From the NCBI GenBank assembly GCA_963924555.1, contig OZ004587.1:5906075-5970074 (forward strand): 64,000 nucleotides of DNA, written 5' to 3'. Under the pieces are notes generated by a model. That model did not search any database and was not told the origin of the DNA. It saw only the letters and a list, made by a program, of their open reading frames with translations. The position numbers and the translations under genes were made by a program. The number at the start of each line of letters is the position of its first letter. The first letter of the stretch is position 1. The DNA is from Crambe crambe. Taxonomy: Eukaryota > Porifera > Demospongiae > Poecilosclerida > Crambeidae. Of the stretch, positions 33,949 to 44,217 are shown one piece after another.

Positions 33949-34110
33949 AACTACTGTAGCTAACATCCACAGCTAGCTATATAGATAGTAGTAAGGGTCT
34001 GGTTAGCTATCAGTCAAAAATCCTAACCACTGCTCTGTGGTAATAGCTAAGCATTAACTATCTAAACAACCAAATACCTGAGCATTCAACCCTGACCCTG
34101 TGGTATGTGT
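33949..34110 (-). promoter_or_regulatory. Conserved upstream region of gene B
   Basis: Matches 23519-23690 in order and spacing with small indels. No TATA box stands out. Likely promoter or 5' UTR by conservation only. Confidence 0.45.
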
Positions 34111-34443
34111 GGGGGTAGCTATGTACTTTGTGTTACATGTGGATTGTGCAACTGCATGTACAAACCAAATGGTAAAGAACAATGATAACACATTGGGGGA
34201 GGTGGGTGTACAGGCAGGAGCAGCAGGGTTTAATAATAGCTCATCTTCGATCAAAGGTCCAATCGCAGGCTGCAATTAGAGGACAGAAGCATCTTTTATT
34301 GACATTGGCCATTTTTGTGATTGGTCTGAGAACAATTAATATTAATGCCATCACACTGAAATTGTTATACAGAGCATGGGCCTGGAAAGTACTAGCTATT
34401 AACTCACAGAGATGAGGTCACTCAGTCATATAGAATGAGTTAA

Positions 34444-34566
34444 TCATTTACCTCTGTTTGAACTTGGAATGTGCAAGTGTAGCTAATAACAAAGCTGTTG
34501 TTGAGGTATTTGTAGCGACTCCATTGAAGGTAAATACTCTAGCCATTACTCTGAAGTTAATTACAT
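34444..34566 (-). pseudogene. Remnant of an IgGFc-binding exon
   Basis: Minus strand reads VINFRVMARVFTFNGVATNT, matching the VNFNVEARGFTFNGVATN part of the A domain, then loses frame similarity (HSKFKQR). No other exon of that copy remains here, so it is a stray piece between C and B. Confidence 0.6.
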
Positions 34567-34736
34567 CTAAACAACCAACCAGACGTTGCAAATATTTTGT
34601 GTATACAACATGCATGCTTATGTTCATGCATCAAAATTTTCATTATATCAGCTAGATAGCTAACTACAATGTCACGTGTACTATACAACTACAACTATAC
34701 ATAATTAGTACATTTCTAATTATTGCAAGTTGAAAT

Positions 34737-35449
34737 CTACATAACACACAATGTCATCATCATAGGTTCACTCCAAGTTCCATTAGTAACACGGACCTGT
34801 ATAATTAATAATGAAGTGACCTTTGCATAGCTTGCTGTATGTATAACATAGACAGACTGAGTCATTAAAACAGATCATACAAAAGCCATACCTGAACATA
34901 TTATGTGTTAGAGGGTGGTCCTAACATTGTATAATCAGCAGAAGATATCAGATAGAACACAATATGCTCCTATCATCAAAAACATTGTCTGTGATCGTGT
35001 TGTAAAAGTGAATCTCGTAGCCATTGATCCTTCCACAGGCTCCAGATCCACTAGGTCTCTCCCACACCACTAACTTACATCTAGTGAAAACAATTGGAGC
35101 TTGACGAACTGGGGAGAAGAAAAAAAAACATTCACTATAACTATCTCAACTGTTGACTAAATTTTAGCAGATAGCTACCTACATAGCTATAACATAATGT
35201 GCTTACTGCATTGAATATTATCATTGATAATCACTCTAGCATAATCAGGAAAAAATTTGATTCGACTTCTTTCTTGAGGAGAGAGAGGAATAAATATCCC
35301 ATTTCTTCTAATGATGATACCGGTTATGTTAACTACAATGGTCTCCACTTGTTCGGAGATGTTGTCAGAAATTATTGGTGAACATAATTATTGGATCTTA
35401 ATTGTGCCATTAGAGAAGGTAAGGTTAGTCGAAGGAAACATAATGTAGT
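34737..35449 (-). pseudogene. Gene C 3' part: FN3 and last Calx-beta half, broken
   Basis: The last exon reads [11 protein letters not shown] but then MMMTLCVM and TAG at 34737, not the CP-stop of B and D. The FN3 exon (about 35106-34899) has an in-frame TAA where ATYVQ is expected. The Calx-beta exon starting at 35207 is altered internally and is cut at 35449 by the LTR retrotransposon. Its other end resumes at 39943. Confidence 0.8.
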
Positions 35450-35663
35450 TGTGGTAACTTTGGAACAATTTATGAGCATGCTCAGTATTGTGTTTTGTCC
35501 AGCTAGCATTGCGCTATAGCTCTTAGCTCTAGCTTATTTAACCTCTGTATCACTTCCAGTCGCTGGCTGGTTTGATCTGATTTTTGTCAATAGTTTATAC
35601 TGTCAGCTGAATAATAAGAAGTTATTGCTAATTAACATTGTGATACTATTGGAGAACATCACA
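35450..35663 (+). repeat. 5' LTR
   Basis: Begins TGTGGTAACTTTGG and ends GAGAACATCACA, same as 39729-39942. It should hold the promoter; the TATTTAACCTC stretch could be TATA-like. Confidence 0.93.
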
Positions 35664-35680
35664 TCTGGCGACGAGACGGG
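35664..35680 (+). other. Primer-binding site of the LTR element
   Basis: TCTGGCGACGAGACGGG directly after the LTR; the TGGCGACGAG core also follows the LTR of the second element at 43297. The priming tRNA was not determined. Confidence 0.7.
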
Positions 35681-35685
35681 ATCTG

Positions 35686-38600
35686 ATGGCTCACACAAGA
35701 GTACCGATCTACGGTCAGCTGACGGCATTCGACCCAGAAGCTGAGAACATCTCCACTTATCTGGAGAGAGTGTCTTTGTACTTCGCGGCAAATGACATCG
35801 GAGATGGCAAGAAGGTTTCTGTGTTGCTGACGGAGATAGGTACCAAGAACTACGGTATCATCAGAAGCCTTGTAGCTCCAGCTTTACCGCAGGACAAGAC
35901 TTTCGCGGATCTTGTGACTGTGCTGACAGATCATTTCCAGCCCAAACCCCTGATAATTGCCGAACGTTTTCGTTTCTACCAAAGGAACCAAGGGCCTACT
36001 GAATCGGTGCTAGACTATGTGGCAGAATTACGACGACTCGCCATTACCTGTGATTTTGGCACTTTTCTTGACCAGGCGCTCCGAGATAAATTTGTCTGTG
36101 GGCTCAAGTCGGAACAAACCCAGAAGAGCTTGTTAGCTGAAGAAGGACTGACCCTGGCTAAGGCTGTAGAGAAAGCTCAAGCTAAGGAGACTGCTGCTAG
36201 AGACGCCCGAAACTTGAAAGGCCAAGGTCCGACCACAATGTCTGGAGTTTTGCAGCTGTCAACCACAAATACTATGAAAGGCTCCGCCCAAGTCAAAGGG
36301 AAGCCTTGTTTTAGATGTGGCAGGAAGGGCCATGAAGGCAAGGACTGTAAATTCAAATCAGCTACTTGCCATAAATGTGGCAAGGTTGGCCACATTGCCC
36401 CTACTTGCCGGAGCAAGAAATCAGCTGGTCGAGGTCACAATGATGTCCGCTATCTCGAATCTACTCAGAGTGAACCGGAGGATCTGGGAACTTTCTCGAT
36501 TGGAGGAAATTCTTCTCACCCGATCCGAATTGAACTTCGAATTTCAGGGAAGCCGTTGACCATGGAGTTAGACACTGGTGCTGCCGTGTCCCTCCTCCCT
36601 GAGGGAGTGTTTAGGAAGATGTTTCCTAAGGCCAAGTTACGTAAGTCCAACATGGTACTACGTACGTATACTGGAGAAGCCATGGCTGTGATTGGGACGT
36701 ATCCTGTGTTGGTGCAGTACGAACAGCAGTTGCCTCAGGAACTAGACCTGACTATAGTTCGAGGTGAGGGACCTGCTCTCCTCGGTCGAAATTGGCTCAA
36801 GCATATCACACTTAATTGGGCATCTATTGGATCACTATCTCGTGAGCAGGCCTTGCAGGATGTTCTGGACAAGAACAAAGACGTATTTGCAGATGATCTT
36901 GGAACTATTCAACCCTTCACTGCAAAGCTATCTGTGTCCTCAGGAGCTCGACCCAAGTTCTGTAGGGCTAGGCCCGTGCCCTATGCTCTGAGAAGTGCTG
37001 TGGAAGAAGAATTGGATCGTCTCGAAGCACAAGGAGTCATCGAGAAGATTGACCACAGTGAGTGGGCGGCACCAATCGTGGCAGTCCCTAAGAAGGACGG
37101 CCAAGTCAGAATTTGTGGGGATTACAAAGTTACCGTCAATCCCGTGTTAGAGGTTGATCAGTATCCCCTACCCAAGCCGGAAGACTTGTTTGCCACCCTC
37201 GCTGGGGGACAACAGTTCACCACACTGGACTTGTCCCATGCATATAACCAACTCGTTCTTGAGGAGCAATCCCGACATTTGGTCACCATCAATACCCATC
37301 GAGGACTCTATCGGTATCGCAGACTGCCATTTGGAATTGCCTCAGCGCCCGCTGTGTTCCAAAAGACGATGGACACTCTGTTGCAGGGCCTAGGTAAGGT
37401 GACTTGTTATCTTGATGATATCCTGATTACAGGTGCTACCCCTGCGGAACACCTCGCCCACCTTGAGGAGGTGCTGTGTCGGTTGAGGGAGCATGGTGTG
37501 CGGCTACGAAGAGACAAGTGCCGATTTTTAGAAGCCAGTGTTGAATATCTCGGGCATCGTGTGGATCGAGAAGGGTTGCATGCCACCAATGACAAACTCC
37601 GTGCCATAGCAGAAGCACCCCCACCCCGGAATGTGCAGGAGTTGCGGTCATTTTTGGGGCTTTTAAACTATTATGGCCGGTTTATACCCAATTTGGCATC
37701 ATTGCTCCACCCCTTACACAAGCTGTTGTGCAAGGGTTGTCCATGGAAGTGGTCCTCGGGTTGCCAGAAAGCCTTTAACCAAGCCAAGGAAGCCTTGACA
37801 TCCTCCAAGGTTTTGATACACTATAATCCTAATCTTCCTCTTAAACTTGCAGGTGATGCCTCAGCTTACGGAGTGGGAGCAGTGATCTCACATGTAATGG
37901 AGGATGGCTCAGAACGCCCGATCGCTTTTGCTTCCCGAACCTTGTCAAGCAGTGAGCGTAATTATGCTCAGGTGGAGAAAGAAGCCTTGTCGTTGGTCTT
38001 TGGTGTTAAAAAGTTCCACGCCTATTTGTATGGGAGACAGTTTACTCTCACAACTGACCACAAACCACTTACAACCATCTTGGGACCAAAGCAGGGTATC
38101 CCTACCCTTGCTGCAGCTCGCCTACAACGTTGGGCACTGATACTATCTGCCTATACATACCATATAGAGTTCCGTCCCACTGGTCAGCATGCCAACGCTG
38201 ATGGGTTGTCACGCCTGCCGCTGCAGGAAGTCACTCGAGAAGGTGCTTCGTCAGAACCATCTGTCTTCAATATATCTCAGCTAGAGAGTTTACCTGTGAC
38301 AGTGAAACAACTTCAAGCAGCTACTCGTACAGACAATATCCTGAGCAAAGTCCTTCGTTTTACGAGGGGAGGATGGCCGAAGAAATTTGATGCGTCACTA
38401 CGCCCCTACTGGTTACACAGACAAGAATTCACGGTGGAACAAGATTGTGTGCTCTGGGGAGTACGCACAGTTATTCCAGGGAAACTTCAGCAGAAGCTGT
38501 TAGAAGAACTCCATAGAGACCACCCTGGCATCAGCCGGATGAAGGCCGTTGCACGTGGATACCTGTGGTGGCCGGGTCTGGATAAGTCAATCCAAGACTT

Positions 38601-39699
38601 AGTGAAGAGCTGTCAGTCGTGTCAGGCCGTGAAACATGCACCTGCCGTGGCCCCGATGTATCCATGGTCCTGGCCTGCGAAACCATGGCAGCGGGTGCAT
38701 CTTGACTTTGCCGGTCCCTTCCAAGGGGTCATGCTGCTCGTTGCTGTTGACGCCCACTCAAAGTGGCCGGAGGTTGAGATCATGCACAGTACAACGGCTG
38801 CCAAAACCATTGATGTTCTCAGGAAGATGTTCACTACTTTCGGATTGCCTGAGCAACTGGTCACTGACAATGGGCCACAGTTTCTGTCTGAGGAATTTGC
38901 ATTGTTTTCGAAACTGAATGGCATCAGACACATCAGGAGTGCCCCCTACCACCCAGCCACCAATGGCTTAGCGGAACGGTTTGTGCAGTCGGTGAAGTTG
39001 GCTCTCAAGGCCAGTGTTAATAGTGGAAAATCACTCTCCGAAAGATTGCTCAGCTACTTACTCACCTATCGCAGTTCGCCTCATGCAACAACTGGGGTTT
39101 CCCCCTGTTCGCTGTTTCTTCATCGTCCCCTTCGCACTCGACTTGATCTGCTTCGTCCGAATCTGGAAGCCTGTGTTGTGGAAAAGCAGGCACAGCAGAA
39201 AGCTGTTCACGACCGGAGAGCTCAATGTCGAGAGTTCCTTGTAGGACAGAGTGTCATGGTTCGGAATTTTCGTCCTGGACAAGACTGGGTGCCAGCAATT
39301 GTTGTTGAGAGACTGGGACCTGTTTCATATTTGGTGGAAACAGCTGATCATCAGATGTGGCGGAGACATCTGGACCACTTGAAAGAGTTTCGTGGGTTGC
39401 CTAACTCTGTCCAGAGTGGCTCTGACAGAGAGGTTGCTGTTGACGATGAAGACCCCTTACCCACTTCTTCAGAACCTACTACAGGGGATTTCCCTGATGA
39501 ACCACCTGCAGAGGATCCACCTCCAGAAGTTGATGTACCTGTCAGTGATCCTCCACCGACCCCTTCAGGATCTCATGCTGAGCCTCCTGACCCTGGCACA
39601 CGACCCTCATCCTCCACTGCTATAGTGTTGGAGAACCCTGAACCACCACCTCCACGTTACCCTACCCGGATTAGGCACCCTCCTGAACGGTACCAGTGA
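35686..39699 (+). CDS. Gag-Pol polyprotein of the Ty3/gypsy element
   Basis: 1337 residues in a single frame. Gag is at about 1-250 with two CCHC knuckles (CFRCGRKGHEGKDC, CHKCGKVGHIAPTC, about 208-246). Aspartic protease follows (LDTGA, about 295), then reverse transcriptase (YLDDIL, about 575), RNase H (DASAYG, about 722), and integrase with an H2C2 finger and DDE core (LDFAGP about 1005, TDNGPQF about 1060). The Pro-rich C-terminal tail shows no chromodomain. Gag and Pol are fused without a frameshift. All catalytic motifs are present, so it may be active. Confidence 0.95.
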   Translation: MAHTRVPIYGQLTAFDPEAENISTYLERVSLYFAANDIGDGKKVSVLLTEIGTKNYGIIRSLVAPALPQDKTFADLVTVLTDHFQPKPLIIAERFRFYQRNQGPTESVLDYVAELRRLAITCDFGTFLDQALRDKFVCGLKSEQTQKSLLAEEGLTLAKAVEKAQAKETAARDARNLKGQGPTTMSGVLQLSTTNTMKGSAQVKGKPCFRCGRKGHEGKDCKFKSATCHKCGKVGHIAPTCRSKKSAGRGHNDVRYLESTQSEPEDLGTFSIGGNSSHPIRIELRISGKPLTMELDTGAAVSLLPEGVFRKMFPKAKLRKSNMVLRTYTGEAMAVIGTYPVLVQYEQQLPQELDLTIVRGEGPALLGRNWLKHITLNWASIGSLSREQALQDVLDKNKDVFADDLGTIQPFTAKLSVSSGARPKFCRARPVPYALRSAVEEELDRLEAQGVIEKIDHSEWAAPIVAVPKKDGQVRICGDYKVTVNPVLEVDQYPLPKPEDLFATLAGGQQFTTLDLSHAYNQLVLEEQSRHLVTINTHRGLYRYRRLPFGIASAPAVFQKTMDTLLQGLGKVTCYLDDILITGATPAEHLAHLEEVLCRLREHGVRLRRDKCRFLEASVEYLGHRVDREGLHATNDKLRAIAEAPPPRNVQELRSFLGLLNYYGRFIPNLASLLHPLHKLLCKGCPWKWSSGCQKAFNQAKEALTSSKVLIHYNPNLPLKLAGDASAYGVGAVISHVMEDGSERPIAFASRTLSSSERNYAQVEKEALSLVFGVKKFHAYLYGRQFTLTTDHKPLTTILGPKQGIPTLAAARLQRWALILSAYTYHIEFRPTGQHANADGLSRLPLQEVTREGASSEPSVFNISQLESLPVTVKQLQAATRTDNILSKVLRFTRGGWPKKFDASLRPYWLHRQEFTVEQDCVLWGVRTVIPGKLQQKLLEELHRDHPGISRMKAVARGYLWWPGLDKSIQDLVKSCQSCQAVKHAPAVAPMYPWSWPAKPWQRVHLDFAGPFQGVMLLVAVDAHSKWPEVEIMHSTTAAKTIDVLRKMFTTFGLPEQLVTDNGPQFLSEEFALFSKLNGIRHIRSAPYHPATNGLAERFVQSVKLALKASVNSGKSLSERLLSYLLTYRSSPHATTGVSPCSLFLHRPLRTRLDLLRPNLEACVVEKQAQQKAVHDRRAQCREFLVGQSVMVRNFRPGQDWVPAIVVERLGPVSYLVETADHQMWRRHLDHLKEFRGLPNSVQSGSDREVAVDDEDPLPTSSEPTTGDFPDEPPAEDPPPEVDVPVSDPPPTPSGSHAEPPDPGTRPSSSTAIVLENPEPPPPRYPTRIRHPPERYQ

Positions 39700-39716
39700 G
39701 TGTGACTTGTATGCTT

Positions 39717-39728
39717 AGTGGGGAGGAG
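39717..39728 (+). other. Polypurine tract of the LTR element
   Basis: AGTGGGGAGGAG immediately before the 3' LTR, the usual plus-strand primer position. Confidence 0.75.
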
Positions 39729-39942
39729 TGTGGTAACTTTGGAACAATTTATGAGCATGCTCAGTATTGTGTTTTGTCCAGCTAGCATTGCGCTATAGCT
39801 CTTAGCTCTAGCTTATTTAACCTCTGTATCACTTCCAGTCGCTGGCTGGTTTGATCTGATTTTTGTCAATAGTTTATACTGTCAGCTGAATAATAAGAAG
39901 TTATTGCTAATTAACATTGTGATACTATTGGAGAACATCACA
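39729..39942 (+). repeat. 3' LTR
   Basis: Same 214 bp as the 5' LTR with no difference noticed by eye, followed by GTAGT. Confidence 0.93.
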
Positions 39943-42900
39943 GTAGTCACTCCCCACTTCATAAATAAAAGAGCAAACAGAACAAGAAAAAATGTTAGTG
40001 ATTTACTGAGGCAAGATCATGTACCCTCCTCCCCCAAGTAAATATAGTACCTTCCTCCTCCTCTGTACAATTACATACTGTATACATATATACCTCTTGC
40101 AGTAGCTAGTGTGTTAGTGTCATCAGTATCAACAGATACAAAAACATTAATCATTTCTAGATTTCCACTGAGGGAAACATTAAGTGTGACATTTCCTGCA
40201 TCTTCATTGACTTCATAATATGATTGGTTGAAGCTGAATGTTAGAACTATTTTTTAAAATTCCACAGTAAAGAGCTGGACAGTGTATTAGTATTTTGATT
40301 TACCATTGTCATCAAATATGGTGATGATAGATGTATTAGAAGCAAGCAATGCAAGTGACGAAGATGGCTATCCCAATAACCTCAGTGTTGCCTCTAGCAC
40401 CTCAGTGAGTTCAAATATGTCGTCCTTTATTACTGGGATGAGCTGTTATGTGTAGCATTTAAGGTGAACACCAGAGAACCAGTGCTATTACCATAGTCCC
40501 TGCCATCTGTAAAAATAAAGTCCACAATATACTAGTATACAATTAGAAATTTGGACCAATTAACCCAGGGGTTATCAATTGTGCATGGGAGGATATAACT
40601 TATGCTCAAACCATAATGTACAAGTTATATACCAAGGTGAGGTCTCTAGCCAGCTATGATAGTACTGATATAATTCACACACTGAGGTTTAGCTATAGCT
40701 AGGCCAAGACTGTGTAAATCACATAGGGACTGTAAAGCAAGCTTTGTGTATCTGTTGACTCAGCCTTGCTATAAATACCACACATGCAGGTATGACATTT
40801 AAGATTTCCCATAGTGCTTGAAGTTAGCTACATACATGAAATAATTCATCTCAAAATTGTCCTCCATAGAAATTGTACGTATGGCCATAAACTTACAAAC
40901 AGCTGATCTATCAAAAAAGGCAAGCTGAACAGTGATATTTCTCCCTGGAATTCCTGAGATCACTCCAATTTCCACACTAGCCTTTCCATCATCTTTGCTG
41001 ATATTGTATGGTTGATTGATAAACCCAATAACAACCTCTGCATGGAAATGATAATGGTGTACATGTAATGTGTGTCATGTAATTATAGGGTCACCAAGTC
41101 ATCCTACATAGGTTTGAATTACCATCATCATCAAGAATATTGACAACAGCACGAGCAGGATTGAATTGGACATTTGGAAATGGAGTAGAGGCAAATCTTA
41201 TGATCCCAAAGAAGTTCTCAGTGTCCTGGGCTTCTAATATGTTGTCATCTTTGATTGAAAGTCAGACAGTAGCAGACCCTGTACCAGTCAGTCTAAAAGA
41301 TGTGGCATTGCTACCAATATAGTCACGACCATCTATGATGATAAAAAAGAGTATAACAAACCCTGACTCAGCTATAGACACTTACCAATAGCTGATCCCT
41401 GAGAAGTAAAGAGTAACACATCCACAATAAATCCAAGTTCACCTTGCAAGACTCTGAGTGAAAATTCCACAGCTCCAGCTCCTTCACTAACATTATATTC
41501 CATAGGATCATAGCCAATTGTAGTAACTACAAAGCACAAAGCATCTCATATTTCAAGCTAAGCTAGACAGAATACCTACCATCATCATCCTTGATTGTAA
41601 CTGAACCAACCACGGGTCTAAAAATAATCCTTGCATTTTCATGATCTGAAAGAGAGAACTGTACCCCACTCTTCATTACAAGAACTGCTGATACAAGACA
41701 GACGAACATGGTCTCTTCTAACTCAGTGATGTTATCATTAATGATGGGGACTTCAAATGATTGGGTTTCACTAGAATCATTGCTGAAAGTTAGACTGGCC
41801 CCAGACACTGCTATATAATCAACTCCAGCTGCAGTGACAGCAATTATTGAACATTGCAGTAGCTATAGCTGGCATACTCACTCATGGCAGTGGCTGCTGG
41901 ATTGGTTCCAACAGTACTGGCAGTCACAGTGAAACTAAGTTCTTGAATAAATTCACCAACAAGAACAACACTCACAGTTTGAGAACCACCATTCTCATTA
42001 ATTATATTGTCCACAGGATTCAAATTGAACCTGATGACTGTAATGATAAAGAATTAGATACACCTACATATATATCCTGCATATGTATGACTACATTAAT
42101 TTGTTCTAAACGATGTAGCTATGAGTCCTCATGATGTTGTGCACTCTAAGCTAGTTGGATTGAAATGTAGAGGCAACCCACCCATTATGTCTCAGCCAAG
42201 GCACTACTGCAAAGTGTAATAGGGCATTTACAAAGAAAAATATTACCATCATCATCAAAAATGGTAGCATAATGTTCTTCCAGGATCGATCCTCACACGT
42301 TCTGGTTGCTGACCATGGAAACTCAACCTTGCCTGGAAGGTCTCAATGAGTTCATAAACATTATCATTTACGAGTGCAATGTTGATAGTGGAGACATTGG
42401 TTGAATCAAAAGTGTATGTTTGTGGTCCTGAATAACTGAAATCACTGCCAACTATGAATAAGTGAATAATAGCAGTAAATGCAATGAAGTTCTTTGGGTA
42501 AGAATCCTTTAGTTATCTGAAACTTCACTTACCAACAGCTGATTCGCTGAAAACTGAGAAATCTACCAACACTTCTCTTTGAAGACGTCCTGATACTACA
42601 CCAATCTTAATAGCAGCATTTCCATTTTCATTTGCAGCATATGGAGCATCAATGAACCCAATGACTGCATCTGCAATGACATCTGCAATGACATCATACG
42701 TACTATAACAACAATTAATCACTAGCTTGTCATAACATAGCTAGCCATATGAACTGGCTGGCTTATAAACTGGCTTGAAGAATTACCATCTTCGTCTATG
42801 ATCGTGATTGTTGTTATCCTGGGCTCAATTGACAGAGTGAACATTGACTGAGACTGCAGTCTGGGACGCAAGAGAAGAGTAAAACTTTCATCTCTTTTAT

Positions 42901-43093
42901 AGACATCATCATCAATGATGGAGCAAACTTTACGTGGCTCAGATGAACCACTACTGATAGGAAATCAATTAATTCTTTGAGAACCTCCAATTTCAGTGAA
43001 ATCAGCACCATCTACAAATTTAGCGATTAGTTAATAAATAGTACCTACAATATGATTACATACCTGCAGTTCCTGTAACAGTAATGTATTCAG
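39943..43093 (-). pseudogene. Gene C upstream part: Calx-beta exons, broken
   Basis: Recognisable exons: 43093-43064 (cut), 43011-42787, 42670-42533, 42451-42247, 42037-41882, 41828-41580, 41526-41386, 41332-41123, 41037-40897, 40506-40304, 40246-40094 and the stub from about 39957. Several keep length and frame. However 40506-40304 is 203 bp (10 bp short of B), 42451-42247 is 205 bp, and 41332-41123 has a TGA where CAG is expected in the VQLLIKDD segment. Upstream of 43093 the gene ends abruptly at the second LTR element. It is a dead copy of B/D type. Confidence 0.85.
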
Positions 43094-43099
43094 GATGGC

Positions 43100-43296
43100 T
43101 GTAGTGTTTAGTGTATCACAATGACTGTATCATTATTATCTAATTATGTATCACTCTTGTTATTTCCTTGTATCATAAACATGTTATGATGTAATAGATA
43201 GACATGTGATATAGACCTCATGCTTATGTAGACATTGAAAAGGAAATTAAAGAATCCATTATAATCTAGTATCATCCATAGAGTTGGAATACTACA
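43100..43296 (+). repeat. LTR of a second, rearranged LTR retrotransposon
   Basis: Starts TGTAGTGTTTAG, ends AATACTACA, and is followed by ACTGGCGACGAGG, a primer-binding-type sequence like that of the intact element. About 197 bp. No matching 3' LTR was found in the window. Confidence 0.65.
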
Positions 43297-43345
43297 ACTG
43301 GCGACGAGGATTCAACAAGACAGTTATTTTCAAAGTGCTTCAACT

Positions 43346-44217
43346 ATGGCTTTCAAGGTTGAAGTTACGCCGCTCCCAATGTTTGACCCCATGTCAGATC
43401 CCAGTTCCCTCAGTCAACGCTGGAAAGCTTGGAAGAACAGGTTTGAGACATACATCTCAGCCATTAATGCCATTAATGTCACAGATGACAAACAAAAACG
43501 TGCTTTGCTGTTGTACCAAGCTGGGCAGGAGACCCAAGAGTTGTTCGATACGTTCACAGATACAGGAACAGACTATGCAACAGCCGTGACTAAATTAGAC
43601 ACTTATTTTCAACCCCAAGAAAAATGTGGACTTTGAAACATTCAAATTCAGACAAGCAACTCAACAAGAGGGTGAGACAGTCGATCAATTTGTCACATGT
43701 CTGCGCAAATTGGCAGCCACATGTGAGTTCACAGATCTTGACAAAGAGCTCAAGTCAGCTGTAATACGGCATTGTCAGTCAAAGCAGTTACGACGTTTTG
43801 CCTTGAGGGAAGAAAATCTCACATTGGATAAGCTATTGACCAAGTCTCGAGCATTAGAAGCAAGCGAAAATCAAGCTAGGGGGATAGAACAGTCGAGTCA
43901 TGAAAAGATCAACTATCTCCGTGAACCAAAAAAGACAACAGGTCACAGTTCTCAATATAAAAAGCGTACGTTTTCCCAGAATCAATGTCGCAAGTGTGGT
44001 TTTAATTGGCCTCATGTAGAAAGTCCATGTCCGGCAGCAGGAAAAAATTGTCGCAACTGTGGGAAGGCTAATCATTTTGCTAGAATGTGTCAGAGCAATA
44101 AGACTCACTATACTCAGCAAGGTCAACCTCAGCGAAAGTCAGCACACAAGCATAAATCACAAGTTCATCAAATCTCAGTCACACCACCACAAGACGACAA
44201 TAGTGATGACAAAGAAT
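43346..44217 (+). pseudogene. Gag of the second LTR element, frameshifted
   Basis: The ATG at 43346 starts MAFKVEVTPLPMFDP. The frame stops at about 43636 and continues from 43626 in another frame (FETFKFRQATQQEGETVDQF). The knuckle region CRKCGFNWPHVESPC and CRNCGKANHFARMC is present. Similarity ends near 44217, where the sequence switches to minus-strand pol. Confidence 0.8.

Larger units (their letters stand above)
35450..39942 (+). mobile_element. Ty3/gypsy LTR retrotransposon, complete and young
   Basis: The 214-bp LTRs at both ends start TG and end CA and show no difference by eye. The 5-bp target duplication GTAGT is at 35445-35449 and 39943-39947. A primer-binding-type TCTGGCGACGAGACGGG follows the left LTR and a purine tract AGTGGGGAGGAG precedes the right one. 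One uninterrupted Gag-Pol frame is present. It is inserted within a Calx-beta exon of gene C, antisense to it. Confidence 0.95.

Noticed and set aside
34182-34655. Plus-strand open frames between genes B and C
   Set aside because: They overlap the minus-strand IgGFc remnant and non-coding DNA with no homology.
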